Source of the DNA: Bacteroidota bacterium
GTDB lineage: Bacteria > Bacteroidota > Bacteroidia > UBA4408
Reading direction: 5' to 3'
NCBI GenBank assembly: GCA_963169745.1
Contig: CAUJCU010000011.1
Location: 27,257 to 91,256, forward strand
DNA: 64,000 nucleotides
Part shown: piece by piece, positions 52,289-62,237 of the stretch
Numbering within the stretch: position 1 is the stretch's first letter
Layout of the letters: each line of letters opens with the position of its first letter
Program-made: the position numbers and the translations under genes
Notes under the pieces: model-generated
What the model was told of the DNA's origin: nothing
Seen by the model: the letters and a program-made list of their open reading frames with translations, nothing else
Database searches by the model: none

Positions 52289-52952
52289 CGAAAAATACAT
52301 TTACTCTGGTTATATGATTTAATTGATTTAACTCGCTTGCAAACAAAGCAGATTTATTTATATTCTTAAGGATAATATAATACGAATACTCTGTTTGTTG
52401 ATCTCCACTTTCTCCTATTTTTTTAATATTTACTAGTTTGTGTTTAGAACAATATTTTGAAAATACCTTATACAGTTCTTCTTCAGGTTCTGTAACTTCT
52501 TTATAAACAATTTGAACCAAATACTCTCTCCGTATTTTTGTTTTATCGTTTAAAAAGGAAGCAATTAAGACAACCAACCCCACAAAAATTGTTCCTGTAA
52601 TGGCTACTGCGTACACCTCAGAACCACATGCCATACCGATAGCCAAAGCAAAGAAGATAAACATAATATCCATAGTGTCCTTAACAGCTGTTCTAAAACG
52701 AATAATAGACATTGCACCAACCAACCCGAATGCACGAGCCAGATTATCACCTATAACCATAATTACCAAAGATGTAATGAGTGTGAGCATAATTATAGAT
52801 ATAACAAAGCCCGAAGAATAGCTTATTCCTTTATACGTAATACGATACAAAAGAGCAATAAAAAGGCTGCAAAGCAGGGCAACCAGCAAATTCGAAAAAA
52901 CCTCAGCGGGGCTTAGCGAAAAAACAAACAATCTATGAAAATCACTATTCAT
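52278..52952 (-). CDS. DUF4956 membrane protein
   Basis: A 224-aa protein with about four membrane helices in the first 150 residues (LLVALLCSLFIALLYRITY, SGFVISIIMLTLITSLVIMV, MSIIRFRTAVKDTMDIMFIFFALAIGMACG, VAITGTIFVGLVVLIASFL) and a cytosolic C-terminal domain of about 70 residues. The GAMSIIRFRTAVKDT motif is the hallmark of DUF4956. In many genomes this family is encoded beside VTC-domain proteins, as here (8-bp gap), which suggests a membrane partner of a polyphosphate polymerase, perhaps a channel. That role is inference. Confidence 0.85.
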   Translation of the reverse strand: MNSDFHRLFVFSLSPAEVFSNLLVALLCSLFIALLYRITYKGISYSSGFVISIIMLTLITSLVIMVIGDNLARAFGLVGAMSIIRFRTAVKDTMDIMFIFFALAIGMACGSEVYAVAITGTIFVGLVVLIASFLNDKTKIRREYLVQIVYKEVTEPEEELYKVFSKYCSKHKLVNIKKIGESGDQQTEYSYYIILKNINKSALFASELNQLNHITRVNVFFDEV

Positions 52953-52960
52953 GGTTTGCT

Positions 52961-53701
52961 TTAATTTTTAATATGAAAAGGTGCAACTTTAACATTCTCA
53001 AATACTGAGGCAAATTTAGACAACGCTTCGTGCCGCAGCTCAAACTCGTGTACTATTGATTTAGCCCATGTCGGCATTTCGGGAGTATGATACTTAATTT
53101 CTAAAATAAAAGCCTCGTCCCAAATATATACCAATCCGCGATTACAAAATAAATTACGCAACTCTGGATTCACTACAGCTCTAATATTTTTATCAAAGGT
53201 TATGCGAACTTCAGGGTCAAATTTCCCATGATAAGCTTCACGTTCGTAAACAACAGTATTAACCGGTTTTTGTGCTTCACGATGAAGATGAAACAAAAAC
53301 CGTGAGGCATCATCTTTCATATTTTTGGTGTTTTTACCCGAATAATCAACCAATTCACCGGTAAGTAATGTTTTTTCAAGAAAGTCATACGAAGTAATAG
53401 CTCTGTTTTTTGCAATAAGGTTACCATATTTTCTTTTAATTTCTAAAAACACTTCACAACCCGGAAAATAAGTATTATAACCACGTATTCTTAATTTTAG
53501 TCTGTTTTCTACACCTTCTTTTTTCTCGCTTAGGGCATTAAAATCAACACTATCAAAATAAATGCTTCGAACGGTATATTGTGTTTTTCCCTCTGTTTCC
53601 TGAGCAAACAAATCAGGATACAAAAAAGGTATAAATCTTTTACGCAGATCGTCTAGTTTGTTGTTTGCAACTAAATATTTTCGCTCATGCCGTAGTTTCA
53701 T
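52961..53701 (-). CDS. VTC-domain polyphosphate polymerase-like protein
   Basis: A 246-aa triphosphate-tunnel protein. Tunnel residues are seen in strand order: RHERKYLV (Arg4, Glu6, Lys8), TVRSIYFDS, NRLKLRIRGY, VFLEIKRKYG, VVYEREAY, VRITFDKNIRA and AFILEIKYHTPEMP. These match the VTC domain that in yeast Vtc4 makes polyphosphate from ATP; bacterial members are predicted to do the same. It is soluble and presumably recruited by the DUF4956 protein encoded 8 bp downstream. The start overlaps the HlyD-like gene by ATGA. No CotH gene, a frequent partner elsewhere, is present. Confidence 0.88.
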   Translation of the reverse strand: MKLRHERKYLVANNKLDDLRKRFIPFLYPDLFAQETEGKTQYTVRSIYFDSVDFNALSEKKEGVENRLKLRIRGYNTYFPGCEVFLEIKRKYGNLIAKNRAITSYDFLEKTLLTGELVDYSGKNTKNMKDDASRFLFHLHREAQKPVNTVVYEREAYHGKFDPEVRITFDKNIRAVVNPELRNLFCNRGLVYIWDEAFILEIKYHTPEMPTWAKSIVHEFELRHEALSKFASVFENVKVAPFHIKN

Positions 53702-54765
53702 TTTCCGGGATCTTTTGAAAACATACGTAAAAAATATTCTGCTAATGTTATTTTTCGATTGCCCAAAGTAGCTTCGGTTATACTGCCCGGAAGCAACTTA
53801 GATTGATTTTCCCAAAAAACAGTAACATAAAACGATTGTCTGCCTTCAATAAGTTTTATGCTGTTATCAATATGTGTAATTGTGCCTTTTGAGTTTTGAA
53901 TAAATACAGCATCGCCTACATCAATGTATGTTCTTTCTTTAAGTTGAACCGGAACTATAGCGGCTAATTGATCAACATTACCAATAGAAATAACATTGCC
54001 GCCAAATAATGTATCTACATCACGTTGTGCCAGTAAGTTGCCCGATATGGGTGAGATAAATGTAAAGTATGCCAATCGTGAAGAGATTTGATCTATCTGT
54101 GATTCTATACTGTTAATCTTTGCCTTTATTAAATCCAGTTGTTCTTTTTTTTCTCCTGTTATTATCGACATATAGCGAGCCTCGGCAATACTCAATTCAA
54201 TTTCTTTTACTTTTAAATTGTTAAGCACAAGATCATACTCTTGCTGCGAAATTACACTATCTTGATGCAATACTTTTGAACGTTCAATTAATGTTTTTTG
54301 AAGCGCCAGATTTTGTTTTGCTAAATCCCATTCTTCCTTGGCTGTTTCAACATCTTCGGGCTTTTGTCCGGTGGTATAAAACATATGTTCTGCTTTTAAA
54401 ACGCCCAGCTCTCCCTTTAGTTCAACAAGAGTTATTTGTTCTTGATTACTCAGAATCCAACCTATGGTGTCACCCTTATTCAAATGACGATCTTCTAATA
54501 TACCCTCGGCTAAACTAAATTGAACCACATCACCGCGTTGAAAGGCTGTTATACCATAGTTTTTGACTACTCCGTTTATGTTATCTTTTAAGGTTGTAAC
54601 AAGAGTTCCATCACTGGTTCGCACCAAATTGTATTCCATAGAGGGCACAATAAATGCCTTCGATTTAATGGAATATGGAATTTTTACACGAGTTGAAACA
54701 ATAACCAAAATAATGGCAATACCTGCGAGCAGAAAAAGAGTTATTTTTTTGGCATTGCCTACCAT
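53698..54765 (-). CDS. HlyD-like membrane fusion protein
   Basis: A 355-aa protein with one N-terminal membrane anchor (about 7-25), a split lipoyl/barrel-sandwich domain (about 60-110 and 240-270), a coiled coil (about 115-235) and a beta-barrel domain (LAAIVPVQLKERTYIDVGDAVFIQ). That is the architecture of periplasmic adaptor subunits. Normally these pair with an ABC or RND pump; none is encoded nearby. Instead it is the first gene of an overlapping operon with VTC and DUF4956 genes, so it may be adapted to a polyphosphate-related membrane complex. Confidence 0.75.
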   Translation of the reverse strand: MVGNAKKITLFLLAGIAIILVIVSTRVKIPYSIKSKAFIVPSMEYNLVRTSDGTLVTTLKDNINGVVKNYGITAFQRGDVVQFSLAEGILEDRHLNKGDTIGWILSNQEQITLVELKGELGVLKAEHMFYTTGQKPEDVETAKEEWDLAKQNLALQKTLIERSKVLHQDSVISQQEYDLVLNNLKVKEIELSIAEARYMSIITGEKKEQLDLIKAKINSIESQIDQISSRLAYFTFISPISGNLLAQRDVDTLFGGNVISIGNVDQLAAIVPVQLKERTYIDVGDAVFIQNSKGTITHIDNSIKLIEGRQSFYVTVFWENQSKLLPGSITEATLGNRKITLAEYFLRMFSKDPGK

Positions 54766-54870
54766 GAATAATCAAGATAAATCGTATTGCAAAGTAACCA
54801 AATAATTAGAAAGCCAAAAGGAAAGATGAATTTAATTAATCATATTCTACAAAATAGCTAATTAATGATT

Positions 54871-56196
54871 TCATTGCGTGTTATTATCCACTTTCTTCTT
54901 TTCAAATAATAACAAGCACAAGATGGCCGACAGCAGCATGGAAAAACCACCTATGAGCATAGCAAACACACTTTGATTTTGAAATAGAAGCTTGATTACC
55001 CAGCCGAGTAAAGCAGCAGCTAAAATTTGTGGAATTACAATAAAAAAATTAAACACTCCCATATAAAATCCCATTTTATCGGCAGGCAAGTTCCCGGCTA
55101 AAATAGTGTAGGGCATAGTTAGTATTGAAGCCCAGGCCAAGCCCACTCCAAACATAGGCACAAGGAGCATGGTCTTGTCTTGAATAAAAAACAAAGCAAT
55201 TAGGCTCAAGCCTCCTATAAACAAACAAATAAGGTGTGTAAAAGCTTTTCCTATTTTTTGAGCTAACATAGGGAGTAAAAAAGCAGCTACGGCCGAAATA
55301 CCATTATATACGGTAAACATAACTCCTACCCAATCTCCGGCATCCTGAAAAGCCTTGGAACTTGAGTCGTTAGTTCCAAAAACATTTTGTGCAATACTGG
55401 ATGTGGTATATATCCACATTGAAAATAAGGCCAACCAGGTAAAAAATTGAACTGCTGCTAACTTTGTCATGATAACGGGCATTTGTGATATCCCTTTAAA
55501 AATCTGTTTTATTCCGGTAAAAACGCCCTTTGTTTCTCTTTTCTCTTTTTCCCATTGTTCCATGTCTTCCGGTGGGTTTTCTGAAGAGCTTACCACAGTC
55601 CACAATACCGAAAGAAAGAATACAATAGAGCCGATAAAGAAAGAGTATTTTACAGAATCGGGAATTACCCCTTCGGGGGCTGTGTTGCTAAAACCTAAAT
55701 AGTTTGTAAAAAAATAGGGGAGCAAGGAGGCAATAACAGCTCCCAAACCAATAAAAAACGTTTGCATAGCATAACCGGTAGTTTGTTGTTCTATGGGTAA
55801 TTTATCGCCAACAAAAGCACGAAAAGGTTCCATACTTATATTTATTGAAGCGTCAAGTACCCATAAAAGCAATGCTGCTATCCAAAGGGCTTTAACATGA
55901 GGCATGGCAAATAAAGCAAGAGAAGCAAGCAAGGCTCCCAAAAAGAAAAAAGGCCTTCTACGCCCCCAAGTAGGGTGCCAGGTTCGATCACTTAAATAAC
56001 CAATTATGGGCTGTACAAGAAAACCTGTAACGGGTGCTGCAATCCATAAAATAGGAATATCATCTATGCTTGCGCCTAAGGTTTGAAAAATACGACTCAC
56101 ATTAGCATTTTGAAGCGCAAATCCAAACTGAATTCCCAAAAACCCAAAACTCATATTAAATATTTGCGAAAGACGCAATCGTTGTTTCTGTTTCAT
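54871..56196 (-). CDS. MFS transporter, SLC45-like (disaccharide) type
   Basis: A 441-aa inner-membrane protein with 12 predicted helices. Family signs are MSFGFLGIQFGFALQNANVSRIFQTLG at the start, the GYLSDRTWHPTWGRRRPFFFLGAL loop between helices 2 and 3, and the SMEPFRAFVGDKLP segment. These fit the sucrose/maltose proton-symport (SLC45) branch. It ends with a short charged tail. No glycoside hydrolase or regulator is adjacent, so the sugar is unknown. It is divergent from trmN6 across about 155 bp. Confidence 0.83.
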   Translation of the reverse strand: MKQKQRLRLSQIFNMSFGFLGIQFGFALQNANVSRIFQTLGASIDDIPILWIAAPVTGFLVQPIIGYLSDRTWHPTWGRRRPFFFLGALLASLALFAMPHVKALWIAALLLWVLDASINISMEPFRAFVGDKLPIEQQTTGYAMQTFFIGLGAVIASLLPYFFTNYLGFSNTAPEGVIPDSVKYSFFIGSIVFFLSVLWTVVSSSENPPEDMEQWEKEKRETKGVFTGIKQIFKGISQMPVIMTKLAAVQFFTWLALFSMWIYTTSSIAQNVFGTNDSSSKAFQDAGDWVGVMFTVYNGISAVAAFLLPMLAQKIGKAFTHLICLFIGGLSLIALFFIQDKTMLLVPMFGVGLAWASILTMPYTILAGNLPADKMGFYMGVFNFFIVIPQILAAALLGWVIKLLFQNQSVFAMLIGGFSMLLSAILCLLLFEKKKVDNNTQ

Positions 56197-56351
56197 GCTA
56201 TTTTTAAAAAATGAAATTCAATACCTTATATTATTCAATGGGAGTAAAAGTAGTTTTTTTGTGTGTGCTTTTTACACTTTAACAAAAATGTAAAAAATAT
56301 TTATTTTTTGTGCTAAAATTATTATTATTACCCTTAAAAACTCTGGCTTTT

Positions 56352-57071
56352 ATGACTGATGATAAACTTAAATTTAAGTTTAAACAGTTTCAGATATCCC
56401 AATCTAAATATGTTATGAAGGTGGGTACAGATGCTGTTTTGCTAGGGGCATGGGTACAAACAGAAAATGCAACAAGTATTTTGGATGTTGGAACCGGAAC
56501 AGGAGTTATAGCCATAATGATGGCACAAAAAAGTATAGCCAATATTGTTGCTTTGGATATTGATTCAATATCTGTTGAACAATGTAAAGAAAATGTAAAC
56601 AATTGCCCCTGGTCCAATAGGATAACCGTTATTCATAATTCTTTTCAAAATTTTGCATCTACTCATAACACTCGGTTTGATTTGATTGTGAGTAATCCAC
56701 CTTATTTTGAAAGAGCATATAAATCTATTGAAGAATCACGTAATCAGGCTCGGCATAATGACCAATTCCCTTTCGAGGATTTAATTATTGGGGCTAAAAA
56801 ATTATTAAACGATTCAGGTAGATTATGTTTAATTTTGCCCACTAAAGAAAGTATAAAATTCAGAAACCTGGCATCTCTAAATAATTTGTACCTTACCCGA
56901 ATAACTCACATAAAAACCACCTTATATAAAGAGGAAAAAAGACAACTCTTACAGTTTGAACTGCAAAGCAAAAGCCTTTTGGAGGATACATTGGTAATAG
57001 AGCAAGAAGAAAGACATTGCTATAGCTCAGAATATAAGGAACTAACAAAAGAATTTTATTTATTATTTTAA
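56352..57071 (+). CDS. trmN6: tRNA1(Val) (adenine(37)-N6)-methyltransferase
   Basis: A 239-aa methyltransferase. The start is the ATG at 56352 (MTDDKLKFKFKQF); the ORF extends upstream to 56310, but that segment has no family match. SAM motif I is ILDVGTGTGVIAIMMAQ, the acidic post-I position is VALDIDSISVEQC, and motif IV is SNPPYF, typical of N6-adenine enzymes. The N-terminal FKFKQFQISQS and GTDAVLLGAW blocks are typical of the YfiC/TrmN6 group, which modifies A37 of tRNA(Val). It is followed after 12 bp by the PNGase F-like gene, probably by chance or read-through. Confidence 0.9.
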   Translation: MTDDKLKFKFKQFQISQSKYVMKVGTDAVLLGAWVQTENATSILDVGTGTGVIAIMMAQKSIANIVALDIDSISVEQCKENVNNCPWSNRITVIHNSFQNFASTHNTRFDLIVSNPPYFERAYKSIEESRNQARHNDQFPFEDLIIGAKKLLNDSGRLCLILPTKESIKFRNLASLNNLYLTRITHIKTTLYKEEKRQLLQFELQSKSLLEDTLVIEQEERHCYSSEYKELTKEFYLLF

Positions 57072-57083
57072 CCTATTTGTTTT

Positions 57084-60000
57084 ATGAAAAAACATTTTTC
57101 ATTCGGAGCACTCTTATTTCTACTTGTAATATTATATAGTAAGACTTGGGCGCAATCCGGAGACACGATTAACGTGCAAACTTTTACTTTTGGGTCACCA
57201 CAAGATGCTTGGTTTGTTTTTCCTTCAGATACCGTAAGTGTTGAAAAAATTTTGATGAAATACACGCTCAAGTGTAATCCGGCACAGAGCCCCGCCTGCG
57301 GAGAGTGGGATTATTTAACATATACATATTTGTATGATCACACCGGCCTCACAGATTCTGCCATGCAAACCCAAAACCTGTTTACCGTAAATGGACAGGC
57401 TCCGGCTCAGTACAGTTACACGCAACTACCTGCTTATAATTATTATCCCTACTGGCAACCTTTTATAGTTTTTACCGATACAACGAGTATCCAATATGCA
57501 ACTATTGGAAATCAACAACAAGCTAACTATACCGCTTTGCACAGTGCCCATGCTGTTTCCAGAAGTCAACACTTGTGGACAGCAACCGAACTTTCAGCAG
57601 CCGGCTTAACACCCGGACCCATAACCGCGTTACAGTTAGAAGTACTGAATCCGGGCAGTATTTTACGCCAACTAACATTAAAAATGGCTTCTGTATCATA
57701 TAGCTCACTTGATGTAAATAATATTCAAAATACGGCATTATTTACGGTGTATAGCGCTAATACGTCACTTACAAACGGAGCTAATAATTTGACATTCACC
57801 CAAAATTTTATTTGGGATGGTGTTTCAAATATTTTAATTGATTTAACGTTTAGCAATAATCAAGATGGAAGCGATCAAATACTTGCTGCTTCGGGGGTTA
57901 ACACGATACAAAGTATTTATAGCCATGATAACGACCGCTATATTGAACCCTATACCGGTGGGTTTATCAATGTTCCGGTAAACAGCAGTATAGCTGCTAT
58001 TGACTCAACAGTAACTGTTTGTTTTTGGGCATACGGGAACCCCGATACACAACCAAGTAATGGTTATACTTTTGAGGCTGTTGATGCCCAAAATAACAGA
58101 ATTTTGAACAGCCATACTCCTTGGTCAGATAGCCAAGTGTATTGGGATGCGGGCTTTTCGGGAACATCATACGACCGAATTAATAAAGCAGCTTCCAGCT
58201 CAGAAATAAAAGGACAATGGAATTATTGGTCCTTTACCAAAAACACAATAACCGGAAGTATGAAAATTTATTTGAATGGAAATTTATGGCATTCGGGAAC
58301 TGGAAAGACCAAATCCATGAGCAACATTCAGGAGTTTAAAATTTCGAGAGGCGTTTCAAATTCATCTACAATTTATGAGGGAAAAATGGATGACTTTGTG
58401 GTTTTCAATATAGAGCTCTCTGCAGCTCAAATACAAAGTATCATGTATCAACACATCGAAAATACAAATCCTTTATACAATAACTTATGTGTTTACTATC
58501 ATTTTAATGAAGGTAATGGAACAGCTAATGACTATGCTCCAGGAAATCATCAACCGGCAACGTTTCAGGCTGTAAGTAATCCCTTGAAACAAGCGGCTGA
58601 GCAAAATTTGAATTTCCATTCAGACTCTTTACGTCCAAATGTTACTTTTGTACAGGGTATTTTTACAGCTTCTTTAGATTCTGTTTTACTAATAGATTCA
58701 ACCCTAATTGAACCGGTTCAAATTTTAACCTATAGCAACAACGGTTCACCAACTATTCCATCAGATACAATTTGGGCTTGGCCTTTACATTATTTTAATT
58801 ACGTTTTTGATACTAATGGAATGGCTGTTGATTCTACTTTTTCTGGAGTTACCGATAGTTTGCAGAATGGCACTTTTAACTATTATACCTATTTCCCACA
58901 AGTTAACAGATATGAACTGGCACGTTATATTACACCTTATGGAAATGGATTAAGCTTGGGTAACGGATGGACCTGGACTTTTGATGTAAGTGACTACAGA
59001 ACACTGTTGCACGATAGTGTTCATTTGGCTGCCGGAAACTGGCAGGAGTTATTGGATATGCGTTTTGAAATTATTAAAGGAACGCCATCTCGAAATATTA
59101 TAAGCATTCAAAATATTTACTCGGGAAGTTATGATTATGGAAATGCAGGCGACCCTATTGACAATCATCTGCTTCCGGTTCGTGTTCATATTCCTAATAA
59201 TGCAGTTTCAGCACGATGGAAAAGCCGCATAACCGGCCATGGTATGGATACTCCCGAAAACTGTGCTGAATTTTGTCCTAAAACACATTATTTTAAAGTA
59301 AATGGCACACAACAATTTTCTAAATTAGTTTGGCGCGATAACTGTGATTTAAACCCACTATATCCACAAGGAGGAACCTGGGTTTATGATCGTTCAAACT
59401 GGTGCCCGGGAGCTGAGGTTTGGACTTATGATTTTGAACTTACTCCTTTTATTACTCCAGGCGACAGCCTCATATTGGATCATGATGTACAACCCTATAC
59501 GGCTACTAGTGGATGGCATTATTATCAAATAGAAGACCAAATAGTTACCTATGGTGCTCCTAATTTTAGTAACGATGCTTCTTTAGAGGCTATTTTATCA
59601 CCCAGCAACGACCAAATGTATCAACGGTTTAACACGATTTGTACCAACCCTAAAATACGGATAAAAAACAACGGGTCTAATAATCTCACTTCCCTTACAA
59701 TTACCTATGGCATGAATGGTGCAACACCATCTGTATTTAATTGGTCAGGAAATTTAAAATTTGAAGAAACGCAAGAACTTACCTTAGGAAACTTTAATTG
59801 GGCACAAGGAGCGGACCACTTTACGGTAAGCTTGAGTAATCCTAATGGGCAGGCTGATGAATATGCTGCAAACAACACGCAAATCAGTACCTATAATTAT
59901 CCAACGGTAATGCCGGCCAACTTTATAGTTACCTGTAAAACGAATGCCCGCCCATGGGAAAATGAATATGTATTAAAAGACGCTTCAGGAAATGTTATTT

Positions 60001-60515
60001 TTGAACGAAATGGTCTTACGGCTAATACGATTTATAAAGATACCGTTATGCTAACAGATGGTTGTTATGAGTTCAAATTAACCGATAGTGGTGAAGATGG
60101 GTTGAGCTTTTGGGCCAACTCATCACAGGGAAGCGGATACTTACGCTTCAATCATATTAGCGGAGGCGTAATTAAAAACTTTGGTGCCGATTTTGGAGGC
60201 GAAGTATATCAACAATTTACAGTAGGGCTAAACAGCAGTGTCAGAGATTATGTTTTTGAAAAAAAGCAATTATTACGAGCCTATCCTAATCCGGCTAATA
60301 GTACACTATACATTACTATTGATTTGCCACAACGCAGTTCAGGAACTCTTTACCTCAGTGATATGTTAGGCAATAATGTGTTTTCAAGCAGTTTGCAAAA
60401 CAAAATAGCTGAGGTTTTTGAAACAGACATATCAACTCTTGCACCGGGAGTTTATACGGTAATTTTAAGTACAGAGTTAGGGGTTAGCACGCAAAAGATT
60501 ATCATTAACCGATAA
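57084..60515 (+). CDS. PNGase F-like T9SS-secreted protein with LamG insert
   Basis: A 1143-aa exported protein. Signal peptide (1-24), then an N-terminal PNGase F-like module (about 25-130) with a cysteine pair around PACGEWDY (Cys64/Cys72, Asp76 at the place of catalytic Asp60). An insert follows (about 130-530) holding a LamG domain. The C-terminal PNGase F module (about 605-825) has YITPYGNGLSLGNGWTW, GHGMDTPENCAEFCP (Glu729 a candidate for catalytic Glu206), VWRDNC and NWCPGAEVW. After spacer domains comes a T9SS type A CTD (about 1062-1143, YPNPANSTLYI). It may remove N-glycans or bind glycans outside the cell. Catalytic residue matches are from memory of Elizabethkingia PNGase F. Confidence 0.78.
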   Translation: MKKHFSFGALLFLLVILYSKTWAQSGDTINVQTFTFGSPQDAWFVFPSDTVSVEKILMKYTLKCNPAQSPACGEWDYLTYTYLYDHTGLTDSAMQTQNLFTVNGQAPAQYSYTQLPAYNYYPYWQPFIVFTDTTSIQYATIGNQQQANYTALHSAHAVSRSQHLWTATELSAAGLTPGPITALQLEVLNPGSILRQLTLKMASVSYSSLDVNNIQNTALFTVYSANTSLTNGANNLTFTQNFIWDGVSNILIDLTFSNNQDGSDQILAASGVNTIQSIYSHDNDRYIEPYTGGFINVPVNSSIAAIDSTVTVCFWAYGNPDTQPSNGYTFEAVDAQNNRILNSHTPWSDSQVYWDAGFSGTSYDRINKAASSSEIKGQWNYWSFTKNTITGSMKIYLNGNLWHSGTGKTKSMSNIQEFKISRGVSNSSTIYEGKMDDFVVFNIELSAAQIQSIMYQHIENTNPLYNNLCVYYHFNEGNGTANDYAPGNHQPATFQAVSNPLKQAAEQNLNFHSDSLRPNVTFVQGIFTASLDSVLLIDSTLIEPVQILTYSNNGSPTIPSDTIWAWPLHYFNYVFDTNGMAVDSTFSGVTDSLQNGTFNYYTYFPQVNRYELARYITPYGNGLSLGNGWTWTFDVSDYRTLLHDSVHLAAGNWQELLDMRFEIIKGTPSRNIISIQNIYSGSYDYGNAGDPIDNHLLPVRVHIPNNAVSARWKSRITGHGMDTPENCAEFCPKTHYFKVNGTQQFSKLVWRDNCDLNPLYPQGGTWVYDRSNWCPGAEVWTYDFELTPFITPGDSLILDHDVQPYTATSGWHYYQIEDQIVTYGAPNFSNDASLEAILSPSNDQMYQRFNTICTNPKIRIKNNGSNNLTSLTITYGMNGATPSVFNWSGNLKFEETQELTLGNFNWAQGADHFTVSLSNPNGQADEYAANNTQISTYNYPTVMPANFIVTCKTNARPWENEYVLKDASGNVIFERNGLTANTIYKDTVMLTDGCYEFKLTDSGEDGLSFWANSSQGSGYLRFNHISGGVIKNFGADFGGEVYQQFTVGLNSSVRDYVFEKKQLLRAYPNPANSTLYITIDLPQRSSGTLYLSDMLGNNVFSSSLQNKIAEVFETDISTLAPGVYTVILSTELGVSTQKIIINR

Positions 60516-60529
60516 GGTATTTTGCAGGA

Positions 60530-62212
60530 TCAATTACGTATTAATTTAATAAAATCGATACGATTTTCTTTGCTTTTTATTTTAAGGAAATATACTCCCA
60601 TGGGTTGCTTTTCCAAATCAATCAAAGGCATGGTACTTTCTACTGTTTTTTTATCAATTAAGACCCCACTGCTGGTATACACTTCGTAGGACACTACTTG
60701 TTTTGAATAAGCATATATGTAATACTTGCCTGATGATGGATTAGGATATACCGCCAAGCTGTTGTCAACAGGATTGTTATGTAAAGAAACAGGAGTGCCA
60801 CCGTAGTTAATTTTACCTACATACATATCCCTCCAGCCAAAACTGAAAGAAGTATTACTAAGCACCGTGCTTCCAAAGTACATGGTTGCATCTTCAAAGA
60901 AACCGGTTATATAGCAGTTTCCAATACTGTCAGCAGCAATACTTTTTCCCCATGCTCCGGTTGATGCCAATAAGTTTTTTGCCCAAATAGATTGACCTGT
61001 ACTATCGTACTTAACCACAAACATATCACCAACTGAGGTTGTAACCGAAGCACTATTAATAGTTATTGCTCCAAAACTTAAAATAGATCCATTATAATAT
61101 CCCGTTGTATAGGTGTTCCCTAACCCATCTGAAGCAATACTTAATCCGGTATCATTACTGTATCCAGTGGCTTTTCGAGCCCAATTAAGGGCTCCTGATA
61201 AATTATATTGAATAATTAATATATCACCGTCAGGACTGCCTGAATTCGAGTAACTATTACCGCCTATTTGTAAACTTATACTTTTTGTAAATCCTGTTAA
61301 TATTGCATTCCCGTGAATATCACAGGTTATAGCATTTCCCCCTTCTTCTAAAGCACCGCCTATGCTTTTTACCCATTGTGGGTTTCCGGAAGTATCATAG
61401 CGAGCAATAAAAATATCTTTACTCCCACTACTGGTAATGCTTGTTGTATCAAAAGCTGCTGTACCACTATAGCTACCGGTAAGAAACAAGTCGGAATTGC
61501 GCCCCAAACAAATTCCATTTCCTGAAGAAACCCCGTCTGACAAGGTTTTTGCCCAAGCCCAATTACCAGCAGGGCTAAATTTAGCTATAAAAAGCTTAGC
61601 ACTAAAGGTAGCATATTGATTATTCAAAATTATTGTCCCAAATGATAGTGTCGGGCTTTTAAACATCCCTGTCAAATACCCATTTCCATTGGGCTCAACA
61701 GCTATACTATAACAATAATCTGCCGAACTGCCTCCGGCTGTGTTTATCCACTCAACAACACCAGAGGAATTAAATTTACATACAAACACATTAAATCCTG
61801 AGGTTGTATTGGCACTCAAACTGTCACAATAAATGGTAGCACTATTAAAATAACCGCACACATATATATTCCCAGTTGTGTCTGTGGCAATTCCGGTACT
61901 TCTGTCTTCACCAACACCTCCAATTGTTTTAGCCCAGAGCAATTGGCCGGCACTATTGTATTTTGCCACATAAACATCAACCCCACCTTTGCTTGTTAGC
62001 GTTGTGCTTCCTATATCAATAGTATATGGCCCCGAACTTAAATCATCATAAAAACCGGTAACCACAACGTTTCCTTGTTTGTCAACGGCTACTGCATTCC
62101 CTTCTTCTGATCGTAGTCCTGTTGCATTATTAGCCCAAATCCAGTTAGGCGCTTGTCCCATTGCTGAATAAGACATGATAAGGAATAAAGAGAAAGATAA
62201 GAGAGTTTTCAT
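60530..62212 (-). CDS. SBBP-repeat beta-propeller protein with T9SS type A CTD
   Basis: A 560-aa exported protein. The signal peptide ends near MGQA (residue 20). The body holds about eight propeller-like repeats of 50-60 residues following the pattern G.VYVTGYF.....F.........D.FVAKY...G...W (for example DVYVAKYNSAGQLLWAKTIGG and DIFIARYDTSGNPQWVKSIGG), the seven-bladed SBBP type. The last about 75 residues (LAVYPNPSSGKYYIYAYSK to FIKLIRN) are a T9SS sorting signal. The ligand is unknown. A 23-nt A tract lies 26-48 bp upstream of the start, in the promoter or leader region. It converges with the PNGase F-like gene across 14 bp. Confidence 0.83.
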   Translation of the reverse strand: MKTLLSFSLFLIMSYSAMGQAPNWIWANNATGLRSEEGNAVAVDKQGNVVVTGFYDDLSSGPYTIDIGSTTLTSKGGVDVYVAKYNSAGQLLWAKTIGGVGEDRSTGIATDTTGNIYVCGYFNSATIYCDSLSANTTSGFNVFVCKFNSSGVVEWINTAGGSSADYCYSIAVEPNGNGYLTGMFKSPTLSFGTIILNNQYATFSAKLFIAKFSPAGNWAWAKTLSDGVSSGNGICLGRNSDLFLTGSYSGTAAFDTTSITSSGSKDIFIARYDTSGNPQWVKSIGGALEEGGNAITCDIHGNAILTGFTKSISLQIGGNSYSNSGSPDGDILIIQYNLSGALNWARKATGYSNDTGLSIASDGLGNTYTTGYYNGSILSFGAITINSASVTTSVGDMFVVKYDSTGQSIWAKNLLASTGAWGKSIAADSIGNCYITGFFEDATMYFGSTVLSNTSFSFGWRDMYVGKINYGGTPVSLHNNPVDNSLAVYPNPSSGKYYIYAYSKQVVSYEVYTSSGVLIDKKTVESTMPLIDLEKQPMGVYFLKIKSKENRIDFIKLIRN

Positions 62213-62237
62213 AAGTTGAATGATTAGTTAAGCGGAC

